43,565 nt of DNA from Nitratireductor sp. (GCA_017854535.1 JAFMHL010000034.1:1-43565); one strand, 5' to 3'; counted from the first letter of the stretch, positions 18,939-28,822 are shown. Notes: generated by a model from the letters alone, not told the origin. Made by a program: numbers and translations.

Positions 18939-19727
18939 GTGCATTCGCTTCAGGATGATCTTGATCTTATTTCGCTTGCAGCTAGAAATGCTGGCGAAAT
19001 AGCGCTCGACTTTTTTGGATCGAAAAATGATGTTTGGCACAAACATGGCAATTCGCCTGTGTCTGAAGCCGACTACGCCGTCGACAAATTTCTGAAAGAA
19101 ACCCTGCTGAATGCTCGACCAAACTATGGGTGGTTATCTGAGGAAACAGAGGACAATACTGACCGGCTAAGTTCCAAAAGACTATTTGTTGTAGATCCAA
19201 TTGATGGAACCAGAGGGTTTTTGGCAGGTCATAAGCAGTGGTGCGTGTCCGTTGCCATTGTGGAAGCGCAATCACCAATCGCAGGTGTCTTGAATTGTCC
19301 TGCGCTTGAAGAGCATTTTGTTGCAGCAAAAGAACAGGGCGCGTTTCTGAATGGAAACAGAATGCAAATTCTCGATAACAATGATATACGATCAATGACG
19401 GGCTCGCGCAAACTGATTGAAGTTATGGAAGAGAGCGACGACAAAAATTATACAGTCCTGCCTTTTGTGCCCTCACTTGCTTATCGTGTCGCAATGGTAG
19501 CCAACCGACAACTGGATGCAGCAGTGGCACGCCCGGGCGCTCATGACTGGGATCTTGCAGCGGCGGACATCATATTGAGCGAAGTTGGCGGTAAATTAAC
19601 AGACATCAACAGTTTTGCTCGGCTGTACAATCAACCAACGCCTAGATCAGGATCGCTGATCGCATCCAGTATTTCTGCCCATTCTAACTTGGTGGACCTT
19701 GCGAAAGCGGGCGGTTTTCTTCATTAG
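18939..19727 (+). CDS. cysQ: Inositol monophosphatase-fold phosphatase, CysQ-like 3'(2'),5'-bisphosphate nucleotidase
   Basis: A 262-residue Mg2+-dependent phosphatase of the IMPase/FBPase fold. The metal-site motifs are present: SEADYAVDKFL, WLSEETEDN, VVDPIDGTRGFLAG and the C-terminal GAHDWDLAAADIILSEVGG. This combination fits CysQ-like enzymes, which remove phosphate from PAP, a by-product of sulfate assimilation, but inositol or other sugar phosphates cannot be excluded. The start is GTG, two bases after the pmbA stop. It heads the run leading to DUF4170 and lipid A genes. Confidence 0.83.
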   Translation: MHSLQDDLDLISLAARNAGEIALDFFGSKNDVWHKHGNSPVSEADYAVDKFLKETLLNARPNYGWLSEETEDNTDRLSSKRLFVVDPIDGTRGFLAGHKQWCVSVAIVEAQSPIAGVLNCPALEEHFVAAKEQGAFLNGNRMQILDNNDIRSMTGSRKLIEVMEESDDKNYTVLPFVPSLAYRVAMVANRQLDAAVARPGAHDWDLAAADIILSEVGGKLTDINSFARLYNQPTPRSGSLIASSISAHSNLVDLAKAGGFLH

Positions 19728-19766
19728 TGTTGAAAATTCTGTAAATAGATCGACGCGGAGTATTTA

Positions 19767-20033
19767 ATGTCAAATTCGAGCAATAAAAACACGGTAGAAA
19801 AAGATGGACAGCTGCTTCACCTGGTATTTGGTGGAGAGTTAAACAACATCCAGGGTGTGACCTTTAGAGACCTGAATGAGGTTGATATCGTGGGCATGTT
19901 TCCGAACTATGAAACAGCCCACCAAGCTTGGAAAGCCAAAGCACAACAAACAGTAGACAATGCCAATATGCGTTATTTTATTGTTCATCTTCACAAAGTG
20001 CTCGACCCTGATGGCGATGGTATTTACGGGTAA
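19767..20033 (+). CDS. DUF4170 family protein
   Basis: An 88-residue cytoplasmic protein with the features I associate with DUF4170: LHLVFGGELNNI, VDIVGMFPNYETAHQAWK, and YFIVHLHKVLDP. It has no membrane segment and no cysteine. It sits between the cysQ-like gene and the acyltransferase/waaA/lpxK genes, an arrangement I recall from other Hyphomicrobiales, which suggests a link to KDO or lipid A metabolism. Its molecular role is unknown. The ATG at 19767 is preceded by CGGAG. Confidence 0.88.
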   Translation: MSNSSNKNTVEKDGQLLHLVFGGELNNIQGVTFRDLNEVDIVGMFPNYETAHQAWKAKAQQTVDNANMRYFIVHLHKVLDPDGDGIYG

Positions 20034-20108
20034 CGCCTTTTTGTAGGGTTCGTTTGCGGCTTGTATGTCTCATACTGATTGCTGATAAAATGAATAAAGA
20101 GGTGTAAG

Positions 20109-20130
20109 TTCTCGTTCAAACGAATGAGAA
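20109..20130 (+). other. Nine-base-pair stem-loop before the acyltransferase gene
   Basis: TTCTCGTTC (20109-20117) pairs with GAATGAGAA (20122-20130) around an AAAC loop, with a single G-T pair in the middle. It lies 25 bases before the acyltransferase ATG, within the 122-base gap after DUF4170. No T-run follows, so it is not a standard terminator on this strand. It may be an mRNA processing or stability element. Confidence 0.45.
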
Positions 20131-20155
20131 TCGCCTCCAAAGGAATTTTCAGGTC

Positions 20156-20974
20156 ATGGCAAGTGAGCCGACAGAAAATAAAACGGTATCAAAGCGACCT
20201 CGCCAGAAAACACCGGCATGGTTACGCAAACCTGGTCAGTGGGCTTCTGAAAGTCGATTTTTCACGCCAGTTATTTCCTGGTTGGCAGTTCAGTATTTAA
20301 AGCTGGTTTATAAAACCAACACCTGGATTGTTGAGCCGGAGAATATTCTCGATGAAGTGAAGCCGGACTTGCCCGTAATCGTTGGGGTTTGGCACGGCCA
20401 GCATATCCTCCTGCCTGCTATTCCTATTGGGCTAACTGCATCGGTTATGATCTCAAGAAGTTTGGATGGAGAGATCACCGCCCGTGTTGCCGAACATTTC
20501 GGATCAACAGCAATTCGTGCGTCCGGTGGGCGCAACGCCAAGCACACTTTGTCTAAAGGAGCCTTAAAAGGCTTTCTCGACATGAAGGCGGCCTTGGAGC
20601 GCGGTGAAAATGTACTTCAAACGGCTGATATCCCAAAAGGAACCGCACGGCGCGCGGGTAGGGGGATTATCACACTCTCTCAAAAAAGCGGTCGGATAAT
20701 ATTACCGCTTGCAGTCGCGTCCTCAAAGCGTTGGTTATTGCCGAAAAGCTGGGATCGGACCACGATCAATTTACCATTTGGAAAATCAGCGATCGTCGTT
20801 GGAAAGCATATATCAGTTCCTGAAGGTGCCAGTGATAAACTGTTGGAAGAGCTTCGCATTGAATTGCAGGATGAACTGAATAGGGTCACCGAGCGCGCTT
20901 ATGTTTTGACCGGGAAACCAGAACAAAAAACTGATGCGGCGACCAACATTTCTGCGGAGCAAAAATCACAATGA
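20156..20974 (+). CDS. Lysophospholipid acyltransferase family protein (DUF374)
   Basis: A 272-residue predicted acyltransferase of the DUF374 group. The catalytic His lies in VGVWHGQHILLPA. SRSLDGEITARVAEHFG and RASGGRNA correspond to the substrate-binding blocks, and ADIPKGTARRAGRG stands where related proteins have DGPKGP. A weakly hydrophobic segment near residue 40 could attach it to the inner membrane. It overlaps waaA by four bases. Together with waaA and lpxK it suggests a role in lipid A or another glycolipid. The acyl donor and acceptor are unknown. Confidence 0.85.
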   Translation: MASEPTENKTVSKRPRQKTPAWLRKPGQWASESRFFTPVISWLAVQYLKLVYKTNTWIVEPENILDEVKPDLPVIVGVWHGQHILLPAIPIGLTASVMISRSLDGEITARVAEHFGSTAIRASGGRNAKHTLSKGALKGFLDMKAALERGENVLQTADIPKGTARRAGRGIITLSQKSGRIILPLAVASSKRWLLPKSWDRTTINLPFGKSAIVVGKHISVPEGASDKLLEELRIELQDELNRVTERAYVLTGKPEQKTDAATNISAEQKSQ

Positions 20975-22293
20975 CGGATTTCTGGTCACGCATGTTGTTG
21001 GGGTCTTATCGCCGGTTTGGTAAGATAGTCTACCCTTTCATGGGGCCTTTTCTGGCTTTGCGGGCAAAGCGCGGAAAAGAGGACCGTTCGCGGCGCTATG
21101 AGCGCTATGGCTATCCCAGCGCCGAACGCCCAAAAGGGCCTATGGTTTGGTTTCACGCTGCCAGTGTGGGCGAATCCATGGCAGTCTTGGCACTGATTGA
21201 GCGGGTTCATTCACTTGGCATCCATACGATTATGACAACGGGCACAGTGACGTCAGCTGAGATCGTCAAAAAGCGTCTACCAAGGGGAACATTTCACCAA
21301 TATGTCCCGCTCGATTTACAACCTGCCGTAAGGCGTTTTCTTGAGCATTGGCAACCGGATTTGGCTGTCTTTACTGAGTCTGAAATCTGGCCAACAACAA
21401 TTGAAGAACTCAAACGACTTCGCGTTCCGCAGGTTTTGGTAAATGCAAGAATGTCCGATAAATCATTCAAACGCTGGACATCAGCTGATAGAATTGCAGA
21501 AGATCTGTTCGATAAATTTTCCCATGTGATTGCCCAATCAGATTTGGACGCTGAGCGCTATCGCTCTTTGGGCGCGCGTCCGGTAATAACCTCAGGAAAT
21601 CTGAAAGTTGATACCAAAGAAATTCCTTATCGGGTTGATGAACATCGCGCGATGAAATCGCTTGTTGGCGATCGCCCGATATGGCTTGCCGCCAGCACTC
21701 ACAAAGGCGAAGAGGCCATCATTCTTGAAGTTCATAAAAAGCTTCGTGACACCTATCCCGGTCTTTTGACAATTCTGGTTCCGCGCCACCCTGAACGCGG
21801 TGATGAAATAGAAGAATTGATAAAAGCTGCATCGCTGAATTGCGCGCGCAGAAGTAGGAAAGAGAAAATCCTTACTCAAACGGGTATTTATCTAGGGGAT
21901 ACGATAGGCGAAATGGGACTGTTTCTTCGTCTTGCGCCTGTGGTATTCATGGGCCGTAGCCTTGCTGTTGGCGGCGGGCAAAATCCTTTGGAACCTGCCA
22001 GCACTGGTACCGCAATTTTGGCCGGAAAACACGTGAACAATTTCAGGGACTCCTATCGCACATTGTTGAAGAACAAAGCCGTAAGACTGGTTGAAGATGG
22101 TGACATGCTGGCAGCCAACGTATCCTATCTATTGTCGAACCCTGCCGAACGCGACCGGATGGTTGCTGCAGCTGAAACGACTTTGAATGAGATGCGCGGC
22201 GCTTTGCAGCGCACTATCGAAATTTTAGATTCGTATGTATTTCCCCTGACGGTAAAGCGCAAACTCGAGGAGATGAAAGATGGCCGTGAATGA
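20971..22293 (+). CDS. waaA: 3-deoxy-D-manno-octulosonic acid transferase
   Basis: WaaA (KdtA) transfers KDO from CMP-KDO to lipid IVA at the inner face of the inner membrane. It is a 440-residue GT30 enzyme of the GT-B fold. An N-terminal hydrophobic segment is followed by WFHAASVGESMAVL, TTGTVTSAEI, the acceptor-site motif FTESEIWPT, and the C-terminal donor-site motif GGGQNPLEPASTGTAIL. The ATG overlaps the acyltransferase stop (ATGA), and its end overlaps lpxK by 14 bases, so the three genes are translationally coupled. Confidence 0.96.
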   Translation: MTDFWSRMLLGSYRRFGKIVYPFMGPFLALRAKRGKEDRSRRYERYGYPSAERPKGPMVWFHAASVGESMAVLALIERVHSLGIHTIMTTGTVTSAEIVKKRLPRGTFHQYVPLDLQPAVRRFLEHWQPDLAVFTESEIWPTTIEELKRLRVPQVLVNARMSDKSFKRWTSADRIAEDLFDKFSHVIAQSDLDAERYRSLGARPVITSGNLKVDTKEIPYRVDEHRAMKSLVGDRPIWLAASTHKGEEAIILEVHKKLRDTYPGLLTILVPRHPERGDEIEELIKAASLNCARRSRKEKILTQTGIYLGDTIGEMGLFLRLAPVVFMGRSLAVGGGQNPLEPASTGTAILAGKHVNNFRDSYRTLLKNKAVRLVEDGDMLAANVSYLLSNPAERDRMVAAAETTLNEMRGALQRTIEILDSYVFPLTVKRKLEEMKDGRE

Positions 22294-23320
22294 AACGCCT
22301 CCTTTCTGGTTTGAGAAAGCAGGGCCTAAAGCCTGGCTGCTCTGGCCATTATCCTGGATGTATAGCCGCGCCGCAGCTTTAAAGATGCATGCGAAGCCCT
22401 CTGGCTCTGTTGATGTGCCAGTATTGTGCATTGGAAACTTCGTTGCTGGCGGTGGCGGGAAAACGCCAACAGCGTTAGCCATGGCAAAGCAAGTTACCGA
22501 GATGGGTTATAATCCCGGCTTCTTGTCGCGCGGCTATGGCGGACGCATTTCCGGTCCGGCACAGGTCGAGCTGGATAAACACAACGCTCACGATGTTGGC
22601 GATGAGCCTTTGTTATTGGCACGGGCCGCGCCAACGGTGATCTCTAGTGACCGTCTTACCGGCGCACGCAAACTTGTGGAAATTGGCGTTGACTTCATCA
22701 TCATGGATGACGGGTTTCAAAATCCCCGCTTGCTGAAAGACTATAATCTTGTTGTGGTTGATGCAAAGCGCGGAGCAGGAAACGGCTTTGCGATGCCTGC
22801 TGGTCCATTGCGGGTAAATTTGAAAGATCAGTTGAGACTTGCCGATGGTGTTTTGATCATTGGTCAGCAAGACGGCGCTGTCAGTGTTGTTCGCCAAGCT
22901 GCAAAAAGCGGATGCCCTGTATATCAGGCCGATATGAAGATGCTGGATAAAGCCAAATGGAAAGGCAAATGGGTGCTTGCCTATGCGGGGATCGCTGATC
23001 CAAGTAAATTCTTTGATGGTCTACGGAGTGTCGGTGCTGACCTTGCGCAAATAAAGTCTTTTGGGGACCATCATTTCTTCACCCGCGATGATGTAACTGA
23101 ATTGCTTGATCGCGCTAAGCTGATGAAAGCTCAATTGGTCACAACAACTAAAGACTTCGTGCGGCTTATGGGAATGGGCGAGGCGGCTGAACGGCTTGCA
23201 AAAGCAAGTGAAATTGTGAAGATCGAAGTAGTATTTGAAAATCCGCAGACCGCTGAATTAGTGATTAATAAAACACTGGCTGAATTTGAAAAGCGCCAAC
23301 TGGCCGCCAATAAATTGTAA
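22280..23320 (+). CDS. lpxK: Tetraacyldisaccharide 4'-kinase
   Basis: LpxK phosphorylates the 4' position of the lipid A disaccharide at the inner membrane. At 346 residues it has the usual length. It has an N-terminal membrane-associated segment (LLWPLSWMYSRAA), a Walker A variant in FVAGGGGKTPTALAM, FLSRGYGGR, and the Walker-B-like IIMDDGFQNP. The C terminus contains FGDHHFFTRDDV and VTTTKDFVRL. It overlaps waaA by 14 bases and is the last gene of the run. The DUF2093 gene on the opposite strand begins eight bases later. Confidence 0.97.
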   Translation: MAVNETPPFWFEKAGPKAWLLWPLSWMYSRAAALKMHAKPSGSVDVPVLCIGNFVAGGGGKTPTALAMAKQVTEMGYNPGFLSRGYGGRISGPAQVELDKHNAHDVGDEPLLLARAAPTVISSDRLTGARKLVEIGVDFIIMDDGFQNPRLLKDYNLVVVDAKRGAGNGFAMPAGPLRVNLKDQLRLADGVLIIGQQDGAVSVVRQAAKSGCPVYQADMKMLDKAKWKGKWVLAYAGIADPSKFFDGLRSVGADLAQIKSFGDHHFFTRDDVTELLDRAKLMKAQLVTTTKDFVRLMGMGEAAERLAKASEIVKIEVVFENPQTAELVINKTLAEFEKRQLAANKL

Positions 23321-23327
23321 GTGTGCT

Positions 23328-23534
23328 TTAAGCTTTGGCGCTTTCCTGTTCACGCGCCAATGATGCATGAACATCAATATAGGCCTCCTGACGCTCAACA
23401 GACCAATATTTCAACTCATCAAGATCAATCGGCTTGCCGGTCACAGCACATCTTACGAATGATCCGTTGCTTAGGATTTGATAATCCGCATCCAAATAGC
23501 GGATAGTTGCTTCCTTGGGGCCGTTCTCAAGCAT
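23328..23534 (-). CDS. DUF2093 family protein
   Basis: A 68-residue soluble protein matching what I know of DUF2093: EATIRYLDADYQIL, GSFVRCAVTGKPI and LDELKYWSVERQEAYI. It is found beside lpxK in alphaproteobacteria. The Cys in VRCAVTG with nearby polar residues recalls a small nucleic-acid or metal-binding fold, but only one cysteine is present. It converges on lpxK, and its own promoter lies toward mutL. Function unknown. Confidence 0.87.
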   Translation of the reverse strand: MLENGPKEATIRYLDADYQILSNGSFVRCAVTGKPIDLDELKYWSVERQEAYIDVHASLAREQESAKA

Positions 23535-23626
23535 GTTCTATTCCTTTTTAATATCCGGTTTTTAGAATTGAAAATGCTTGCTTGCAAGGGCGGCATCGCA
23601 GAAATTCAATTGCAACAAAACTGTAT

Positions 23627-25429
23627 CTATCGCCCGAAAAGACGCTCGATGTCTTTCAGATCCAATTCCACCCATGTTGGTCTACCATGGTTACATTGCC
23701 CCGAATTTGGTGTGATTTCCATTTCTCGCAATAGGGCATTCATTTCTTCCGGTTTCAAAATACGTCCAGAGCGCACGCTGCCATGGCAAGCCATGGTTGC
23801 TGCAACATAGGCAAGCCGGGCTTCAAGTTTTTCGCTCGTGCCCCATTCTGCCAGTTCATCGGCCAAATCCAATATCAGTTGACTCGTATCAACTTCGCCT
23901 AACATCGCAGGGGTCTCGCGCACTGCGATTGCGCCAGGGCCAAACTTTTCCAAATGAAGGCCAAGGCGGGAAAATTGCTCACTTGCTGCGGCCAGACGAT
24001 TTACATCATCTTCCGGCAAATCCACAATTTCCGGGATTAACAACATCTGTGAAGGCAATTGGTTTTCGAGGCCTTTCTTCAAGGCTTCGTAAACAATGCG
24101 TTCGTGTGCAGCGTGTTGATCGACTATGATCAAACCAGTTTCTGTTTGCGAAACAATATAGTTTTTATGAAGCTGGGCGCGGGCTGCCCCTAGGGGAAAT
24201 TTGTTTTCTTGCTCTATTGGTTCAGCAACACTTCCAGACGGACTAGTTGCGCTTTCAAATGCGCTTTGGCTTTCAGAAAATCCTGCATTGCTGGAGGCGT
24301 CTGATGAAAGCGGTGCGTTCCAGTTTTGATAATAATTTGATTGTGAGGGCGAGAACCCTGTCGACTGGTGTGTTGTGCTCGAAGGGCTCCCCGGGCGAAT
24401 AGCCGCCGCCATACCTGCACCACCTTCACTTGAGGATCGATGGCCTGCTTCCAACATGGCGCGTTTGATGGAGCCAACGAGCAGTCCGCGGACCAGCGCC
24501 GCATCGCGAAAGCGCACATCAGCCTTTGCAGGATGAACATTAACGTCCACTTCATGGGGTGGAAGATCAATAAAGAGAACCAGTACCGGATGGCGATCAC
24601 GAGGCAGAAAATCCATATAAGCGCCGCGAATGGCACCCAGCAATTGCTTGTCTTTTACAGGCCTTCCGTTGACGAAGAAAAACTGATTGAGCGCATTGCC
24701 TCGGTTGAATGTTGGCAATCCAGCAAAACCAGTAAGCGTTATACGTTCCCGTTCGCTGTCAATTTCAACTGCATTTTTGACAAACGCAGTTCCCAAAACC
24801 TGCCCGATACGCCCACTCAAGCTAGCTGCTGGATAGTCCAATGTTGTACGATCAGGTCCCGCCGCGTTGAAATGAATGTTCGGAAAAGCCAAGGCCATCC
24901 TTTTGAAAACATCTGTAATGGCTGAAGTTTCTGCCCGTTCAGATTTCAAAAACTTGAGGCGGGCTGGCACCCTGGCAAATAAATCAGCCACTTCGATAAC
25001 GGTACCGCTGTTTAATGGTGCAGGTTTTGGTCCATCCAAGACGCCATTATCCACTCTGATTTGCCATGCATTGCCATTCTCTCCTTCTTCGCGCGACCGA
25101 CTGGTGATCGTCAATCTGGCGACAGATCCAATTGAGGGAAGTGCTTCACCGCGAAATCCAAGTGTTTTGATATCCAGAAGATCAAGACTGAGTTTTGATG
25201 TACAATGGCGCTCTACCGAGAGTTTCAGCTCATCAGCACTCATGCCTGATCCATTATCGGTTATGCGGATCAGGTTTTTGCCACCTTCTGCCGTCACCAG
25301 CTCAATGCGGGTAGCGCCCGCATCGATTGCATTTTCCAGAAGCTCTTTGACCACACTGGCTGGACGCTCGACAACCTCACCGGCAGCAATCTGGTTTATC
25401 ATCGAATCTGAGAGGCGGATAATTTTCAT
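23627..25429 (-). CDS. mutL: DNA mismatch repair protein MutL
   Basis: MutL links mismatch recognition by MutS to strand incision. It has 600 residues. The N-terminal GHKL ATPase shows [22 protein letters not shown] and [13 protein letters not shown] Ser/Gln-rich linker (about 340-410) leads to the C-terminal dimerisation domain. There the endonuclease metal motif DQHA-x2-E-x4-E is intact (D437 onward, [12 protein letters not shown]), together with a CxHGRPT block near the end. The protein should therefore have its own nicking activity, as in organisms lacking MutH. It is monocistronic and divergent from the MFS gene. Confidence 0.97.
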   Translation of the reverse strand: MKIIRLSDSMINQIAAGEVVERPASVVKELLENAIDAGATRIELVTAEGGKNLIRITDNGSGMSADELKLSVERHCTSKLSLDLLDIKTLGFRGEALPSIGSVARLTITSRSREEGENGNAWQIRVDNGVLDGPKPAPLNSGTVIEVADLFARVPARLKFLKSERAETSAITDVFKRMALAFPNIHFNAAGPDRTTLDYPAASLSGRIGQVLGTAFVKNAVEIDSERERITLTGFAGLPTFNRGNALNQFFFVNGRPVKDKQLLGAIRGAYMDFLPRDRHPVLVLFIDLPPHEVDVNVHPAKADVRFRDAALVRGLLVGSIKRAMLEAGHRSSSEGGAGMAAAIRPGSPSSTTHQSTGFSPSQSNYYQNWNAPLSSDASSNAGFSESQSAFESATSPSGSVAEPIEQENKFPLGAARAQLHKNYIVSQTETGLIIVDQHAAHERIVYEALKKGLENQLPSQMLLIPEIVDLPEDDVNRLAAASEQFSRLGLHLEKFGPGAIAVRETPAMLGEVDTSQLILDLADELAEWGTSEKLEARLAYVAATMACHGSVRSGRILKPEEMNALLREMEITPNSGQCNHGRPTWVELDLKDIERLFGR

Positions 25430-25553
25430 AAACTGGCATTAACAGCAAAACGCCTCTGTTCGAAGGCCTGATGTTCAGCTAAGTCGAGATTCAAACAGTT
25501 TATCGCGTTGTTTTTCTTGATAAGCATGCCGCAAAAGCAATTTGGAGCCAGTA

Positions 25554-26750
25554 ATGCCAAAATTTTCCAGTAAGGCGTTGGTTTTGTACTGCGGCATCTT
25601 GATGTCTATCACTGCCTTTTCTGTGGACATTACGTTGGCAGCCTTCTCTTTCATCAGCAACGAACTTGATGCTCCCTATTCTAGCGTTCAGATGATCATC
25701 CCGGTTTTTATTATCTCCATCGGGTTTGGTCAGATTGTAATGGGACCTTTGTCGGATCGTTTTGGACGAAAGCCAATCATTATTGCTGGATTGATCATTT
25801 ATCTGATTGGCGCAGTCATCTGTCTGCTTGCAGCCAATATTGAAATCTTGTTGCTTGGGCGTGCTGTTCAAGGAATTGGCGCTGCCGTCGGGCCAGTTTT
25901 GTCTCGCGCAGTATTGCGTGACAATTTTTCCGGTCCAGAATTGGCCCGCAATATGGCCCTTGCCACTATGTTGTTTGCTGTTGGTCCTATTGTTGCGCCG
26001 CTTTTGGGGGCGGTTATTCTGCAGATAGGATCATGGCGTTACATCTTCCTGGTAATCGTGCTCTTCAGCTTAGGCGTACTTTTGACAGGCATCTGGTTTC
26101 TTCAGGAAACCAATCAGAATAAAGATGCTTTGGCTTTGTCTATGGGAAGAATAAAGAACAATATACAATTAGCCTTTGGCAATCGCCAAAGCAGGTTTTT
26201 CATATTGATGAGCGGCCCCATCATGTTGAACATTTTGCTAATCCTGATATGCCTGCCGCGCATTTTTAAAGAGGTCTATGGCATCGAAGGAAGCTGGTTT
26301 GCAATAATTTTCGCTTTCCACGGCATTGGTATTATCATCGGCCAAATTGTGAACCGACGTATGATCACCAAAATAGGAACAGCCAACGCCATGCGTGTTG
26401 GCGCTTGTGTGATATTTGCTTCGTCCCTATTAATGGGCGCGCTCTTCTACATAGGCTTTCTCGGTCCCTATGTCATTTCAGTGGTAATGGCGCTTTTCGC
26501 GACAGGCTATCTTGTCATACTTTCCAACGCGACTGCCCTTGCCCTTGATCCCATGGGACATATTGCGGGTTTCGTGTCGTCGCTATTCGGGTTTTTCGCT
26601 CAATTTATATCGTCTATTGCAGGCGCTCTGTTGGCCTTATGGATAGGCGGCGACTTGTCGTCTTTTATTATCGTCATGTTGATGTTAACAGGGTTTCTAA
26701 TGACGATTCTGTTTTTCTGGAGCGAAAGCAAAGAAATCAGAATTGACTAA
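25554..26750 (+). CDS. MFS transporter, Bcr/CflA-like drug efflux
   Basis: A 398-residue inner-membrane protein with twelve predicted helices. The major facilitator motif A between helices 2 and 3 is GPLSDRFGRKPII, and helix 5 carries the antiporter-type motif GPIVAPLLGAVI. These and the ALDPMG region fit the Bcr/CflA subfamily of proton-coupled drug exporters. The ATG at 25554 is chosen because GGAG lies seven bases upstream. A TTG at 25542 would add four residues. The gene stands alone between mutL and the SulP transporter. The substrate is unknown. Confidence 0.9.
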   Translation: MPKFSSKALVLYCGILMSITAFSVDITLAAFSFISNELDAPYSSVQMIIPVFIISIGFGQIVMGPLSDRFGRKPIIIAGLIIYLIGAVICLLAANIEILLLGRAVQGIGAAVGPVLSRAVLRDNFSGPELARNMALATMLFAVGPIVAPLLGAVILQIGSWRYIFLVIVLFSLGVLLTGIWFLQETNQNKDALALSMGRIKNNIQLAFGNRQSRFFILMSGPIMLNILLILICLPRIFKEVYGIEGSWFAIIFAFHGIGIIIGQIVNRRMITKIGTANAMRVGACVIFASSLLMGALFYIGFLGPYVISVVMALFATGYLVILSNATALALDPMGHIAGFVSSLFGFFAQFISSIAGALLALWIGGDLSSFIIVMLMLTGFLMTILFFWSESKEIRID

Positions 26751-26898
26751 GGTCAGTTTATGCAATCTGGCTCTATCATCATTTGGATGTTGGGTGCAGA
26801 ATTGATGATAGTTTACTGCTATTTAATTGATCATAATCCGCAATATTCGCCGTTTTCTGTGTAAAACGCATTCTCGATTAAAAGAGTAAGAAACTGCC

Positions 26899-28761
26899 AT
26901 GGTTGGCTTCCGCCCAAAAGATATGTTGGGGTTTCTGCAAGGGCTATCTTTGCGGAGAATTTTCCCGTTTCTAGCATGGCGCTCGATGGTTACGCGCGAG
27001 ACCTTAAAGTCTGACGCGTTTGCTGCTTTGACCGGAGCCACCATCGTATTGCCTCAGGGCGTTGCCTTTGCCGCCATTGCTGGTTTGCCGCCAGAATACG
27101 GGTTTTATTCTGCGATGATCACGCCGATTATTGCCGCATTATTTGGTTCTTCTTGGCATGTAATTTCAGGACCAACCACAGCCATCTCGGCGCTGGTTTT
27201 CGGCGCTTTGTCCGGCTTGTTTGAACCCGGTAGCGGAGCTTTTATTCAAGCTGCGATTACATTGACCTTGCTGGTTGGGGTATTTCAGCTTGCTCTGGGT
27301 CTCGCCCGTTTGGGGGCATTGGTTGATTTTGTCTCCCACTCTGTGATGGTCGGTTTTATGGCTGGCGCAGCAACGCTGGTAGCGCTGAGCCAAGTGGATA
27401 ACGCCCTTGGCATTGATTTGCCGCGACCCGATGAAATCGGTGAATTTGCGGTCGGATTTGTTGAAAAAGTCTGGCATACAGATTGGCGCTCGTTCGCGAT
27501 TGCCTTCATTTCGCTTGCAACAGCGGTTGTAATGAAAAAATTTCTACCAAAATGGCCTAATTATCTGGCAGCGCTGTTGGTTGGATCGCTTGTCTGTATT
27601 GCGCTAAAAGGTCAGGAAAACGGTGTATCGGTAATTGGTGCAATTCCGTCTATTGTTCCAGGCTTCTCGCTTCCTTCGATGAACATAAAATTATTAGGTG
27701 AGTTGGCGCCTGCTGCTTTTGCGATCGCTTTGGTCGGTTTGTTGGAAGCGGTGTCTATTGCTCGTGCTATTGCGATCAAGTCTGGTCAGGAATTGGACGG
27801 CAACCAGGAATTTATCGGCCAAGGCCTTTCCAATACTGTTGGTAGTTTCTTCCAATGCTATGCAGCATCTGGCTCCTTTACCCGTTCAGGTGTGAACTAT
27901 GAGGCTGGTGCCAGAACGCCTTTGGCTGCAGTCATGGCTGCCATTTTCTTGTTCCTTATTTTGCTGTTTGTCGCGCCACTGTTTGCCTATGTGCCAATTC
28001 CTTCCATGGCTGGCGTTATTGTTCTGGTTGCTTGGAAGCTGATCGACTTTAAAGAAGTCTGGCACATCATGCAGACAAGTCGTAGTGAAACATCAATTGC
28101 TTTTATTACATTTCTGTCCACCCTTTTCATCGATCTTGAATTTGCGATCTATGTTGGGGTGATGCTTTCATTCCTGATCTTCTTGAATAAATCTGCTCAT
28201 CCGTTTATCGGCATTGGAGCGCCTGATCCCAATACCAAACACCGCATGTTCAGAAGTGCAGAAACCAACAATCTTATTGAATGTCCGCAGCTGGCATTTG
28301 TGCGCATGGACGGGCCGTTTTATTTCGGTTCTGTCGAACACGTACGGCGCAAGTTTCGTGAGATCGAGCGCAGACGTGCCCAGCAAAAACATATGCTGTT
28401 CATGGTAAAAGGCGTGGGTGAGATTGACCTTCCTGCTGCTGAATTGTTGATCGAAGAGGCGCGTCGACGCAAAAGACGCGGCGGTTCTTTCCACGTGCAA
28501 GCCAAACAAATTGCAGCTATTAGCCGCTTGGAACGCTTCCATGTATCAGAAGCCTTGTCGACAGCGCATGTGCATACCAGTAAGGGCGATGCAATTTCTG
28601 AAATTGTTCCGACCTTGGATCAATCTATCTGTGCAACCTGCGAAGCCCGAATTTTCAGAGAATGCCCTGATCCTGCAGACTTCTTAAGCGCGGAAGAAAA
28701 AGCACAAAACTCCGAGCCGGCTGTTGAAAAAACAGACGAAACACCTAGTTCCAAAACATAG
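26899..28761 (+). CDS. SulP family anion transporter with STAS domain
   Basis: A 620-residue SLC26/SulP protein. The membrane domain (about residues 25-430) contains ATIVLPQGVAFAAIAGLPPEYG, and NQEFIGQGLSN followed by FQCYAASGSFTRSGVNYEAG. A C-terminal STAS domain (about 455-560) includes FVRMDGPFYFGSVE. After it comes a short tail with three cysteines, CATCEARIFREC, before a polar end. Family substrates are sulfate, bicarbonate or other anions, and the sequence does not decide. The tail cysteines could bind a metal or respond to redox state, which is inference. Upstream is a 148-base gap. Confidence 0.92.
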   Translation: MVGFRPKDMLGFLQGLSLRRIFPFLAWRSMVTRETLKSDAFAALTGATIVLPQGVAFAAIAGLPPEYGFYSAMITPIIAALFGSSWHVISGPTTAISALVFGALSGLFEPGSGAFIQAAITLTLLVGVFQLALGLARLGALVDFVSHSVMVGFMAGAATLVALSQVDNALGIDLPRPDEIGEFAVGFVEKVWHTDWRSFAIAFISLATAVVMKKFLPKWPNYLAALLVGSLVCIALKGQENGVSVIGAIPSIVPGFSLPSMNIKLLGELAPAAFAIALVGLLEAVSIARAIAIKSGQELDGNQEFIGQGLSNTVGSFFQCYAASGSFTRSGVNYEAGARTPLAAVMAAIFLFLILLFVAPLFAYVPIPSMAGVIVLVAWKLIDFKEVWHIMQTSRSETSIAFITFLSTLFIDLEFAIYVGVMLSFLIFLNKSAHPFIGIGAPDPNTKHRMFRSAETNNLIECPQLAFVRMDGPFYFGSVEHVRRKFREIERRRAQQKHMLFMVKGVGEIDLPAAELLIEEARRRKRRGGSFHVQAKQIAAISRLERFHVSEALSTAHVHTSKGDAISEIVPTLDQSICATCEARIFRECPDPADFLSAEEKAQNSEPAVEKTDETPSSKT

Positions 28762-28822
28762 ACCATAGCGTATCACGCGCTTTGGCCTGTTCATTTGAAC
28801 CCTCAGCGTGCTTTGATTCCCT

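Noticed and set aside
24214-25442. Long open frames opposite or out of frame within mutL
   Set aside because: They show no family features and mutL motifs run through the whole stretch in the real frame.
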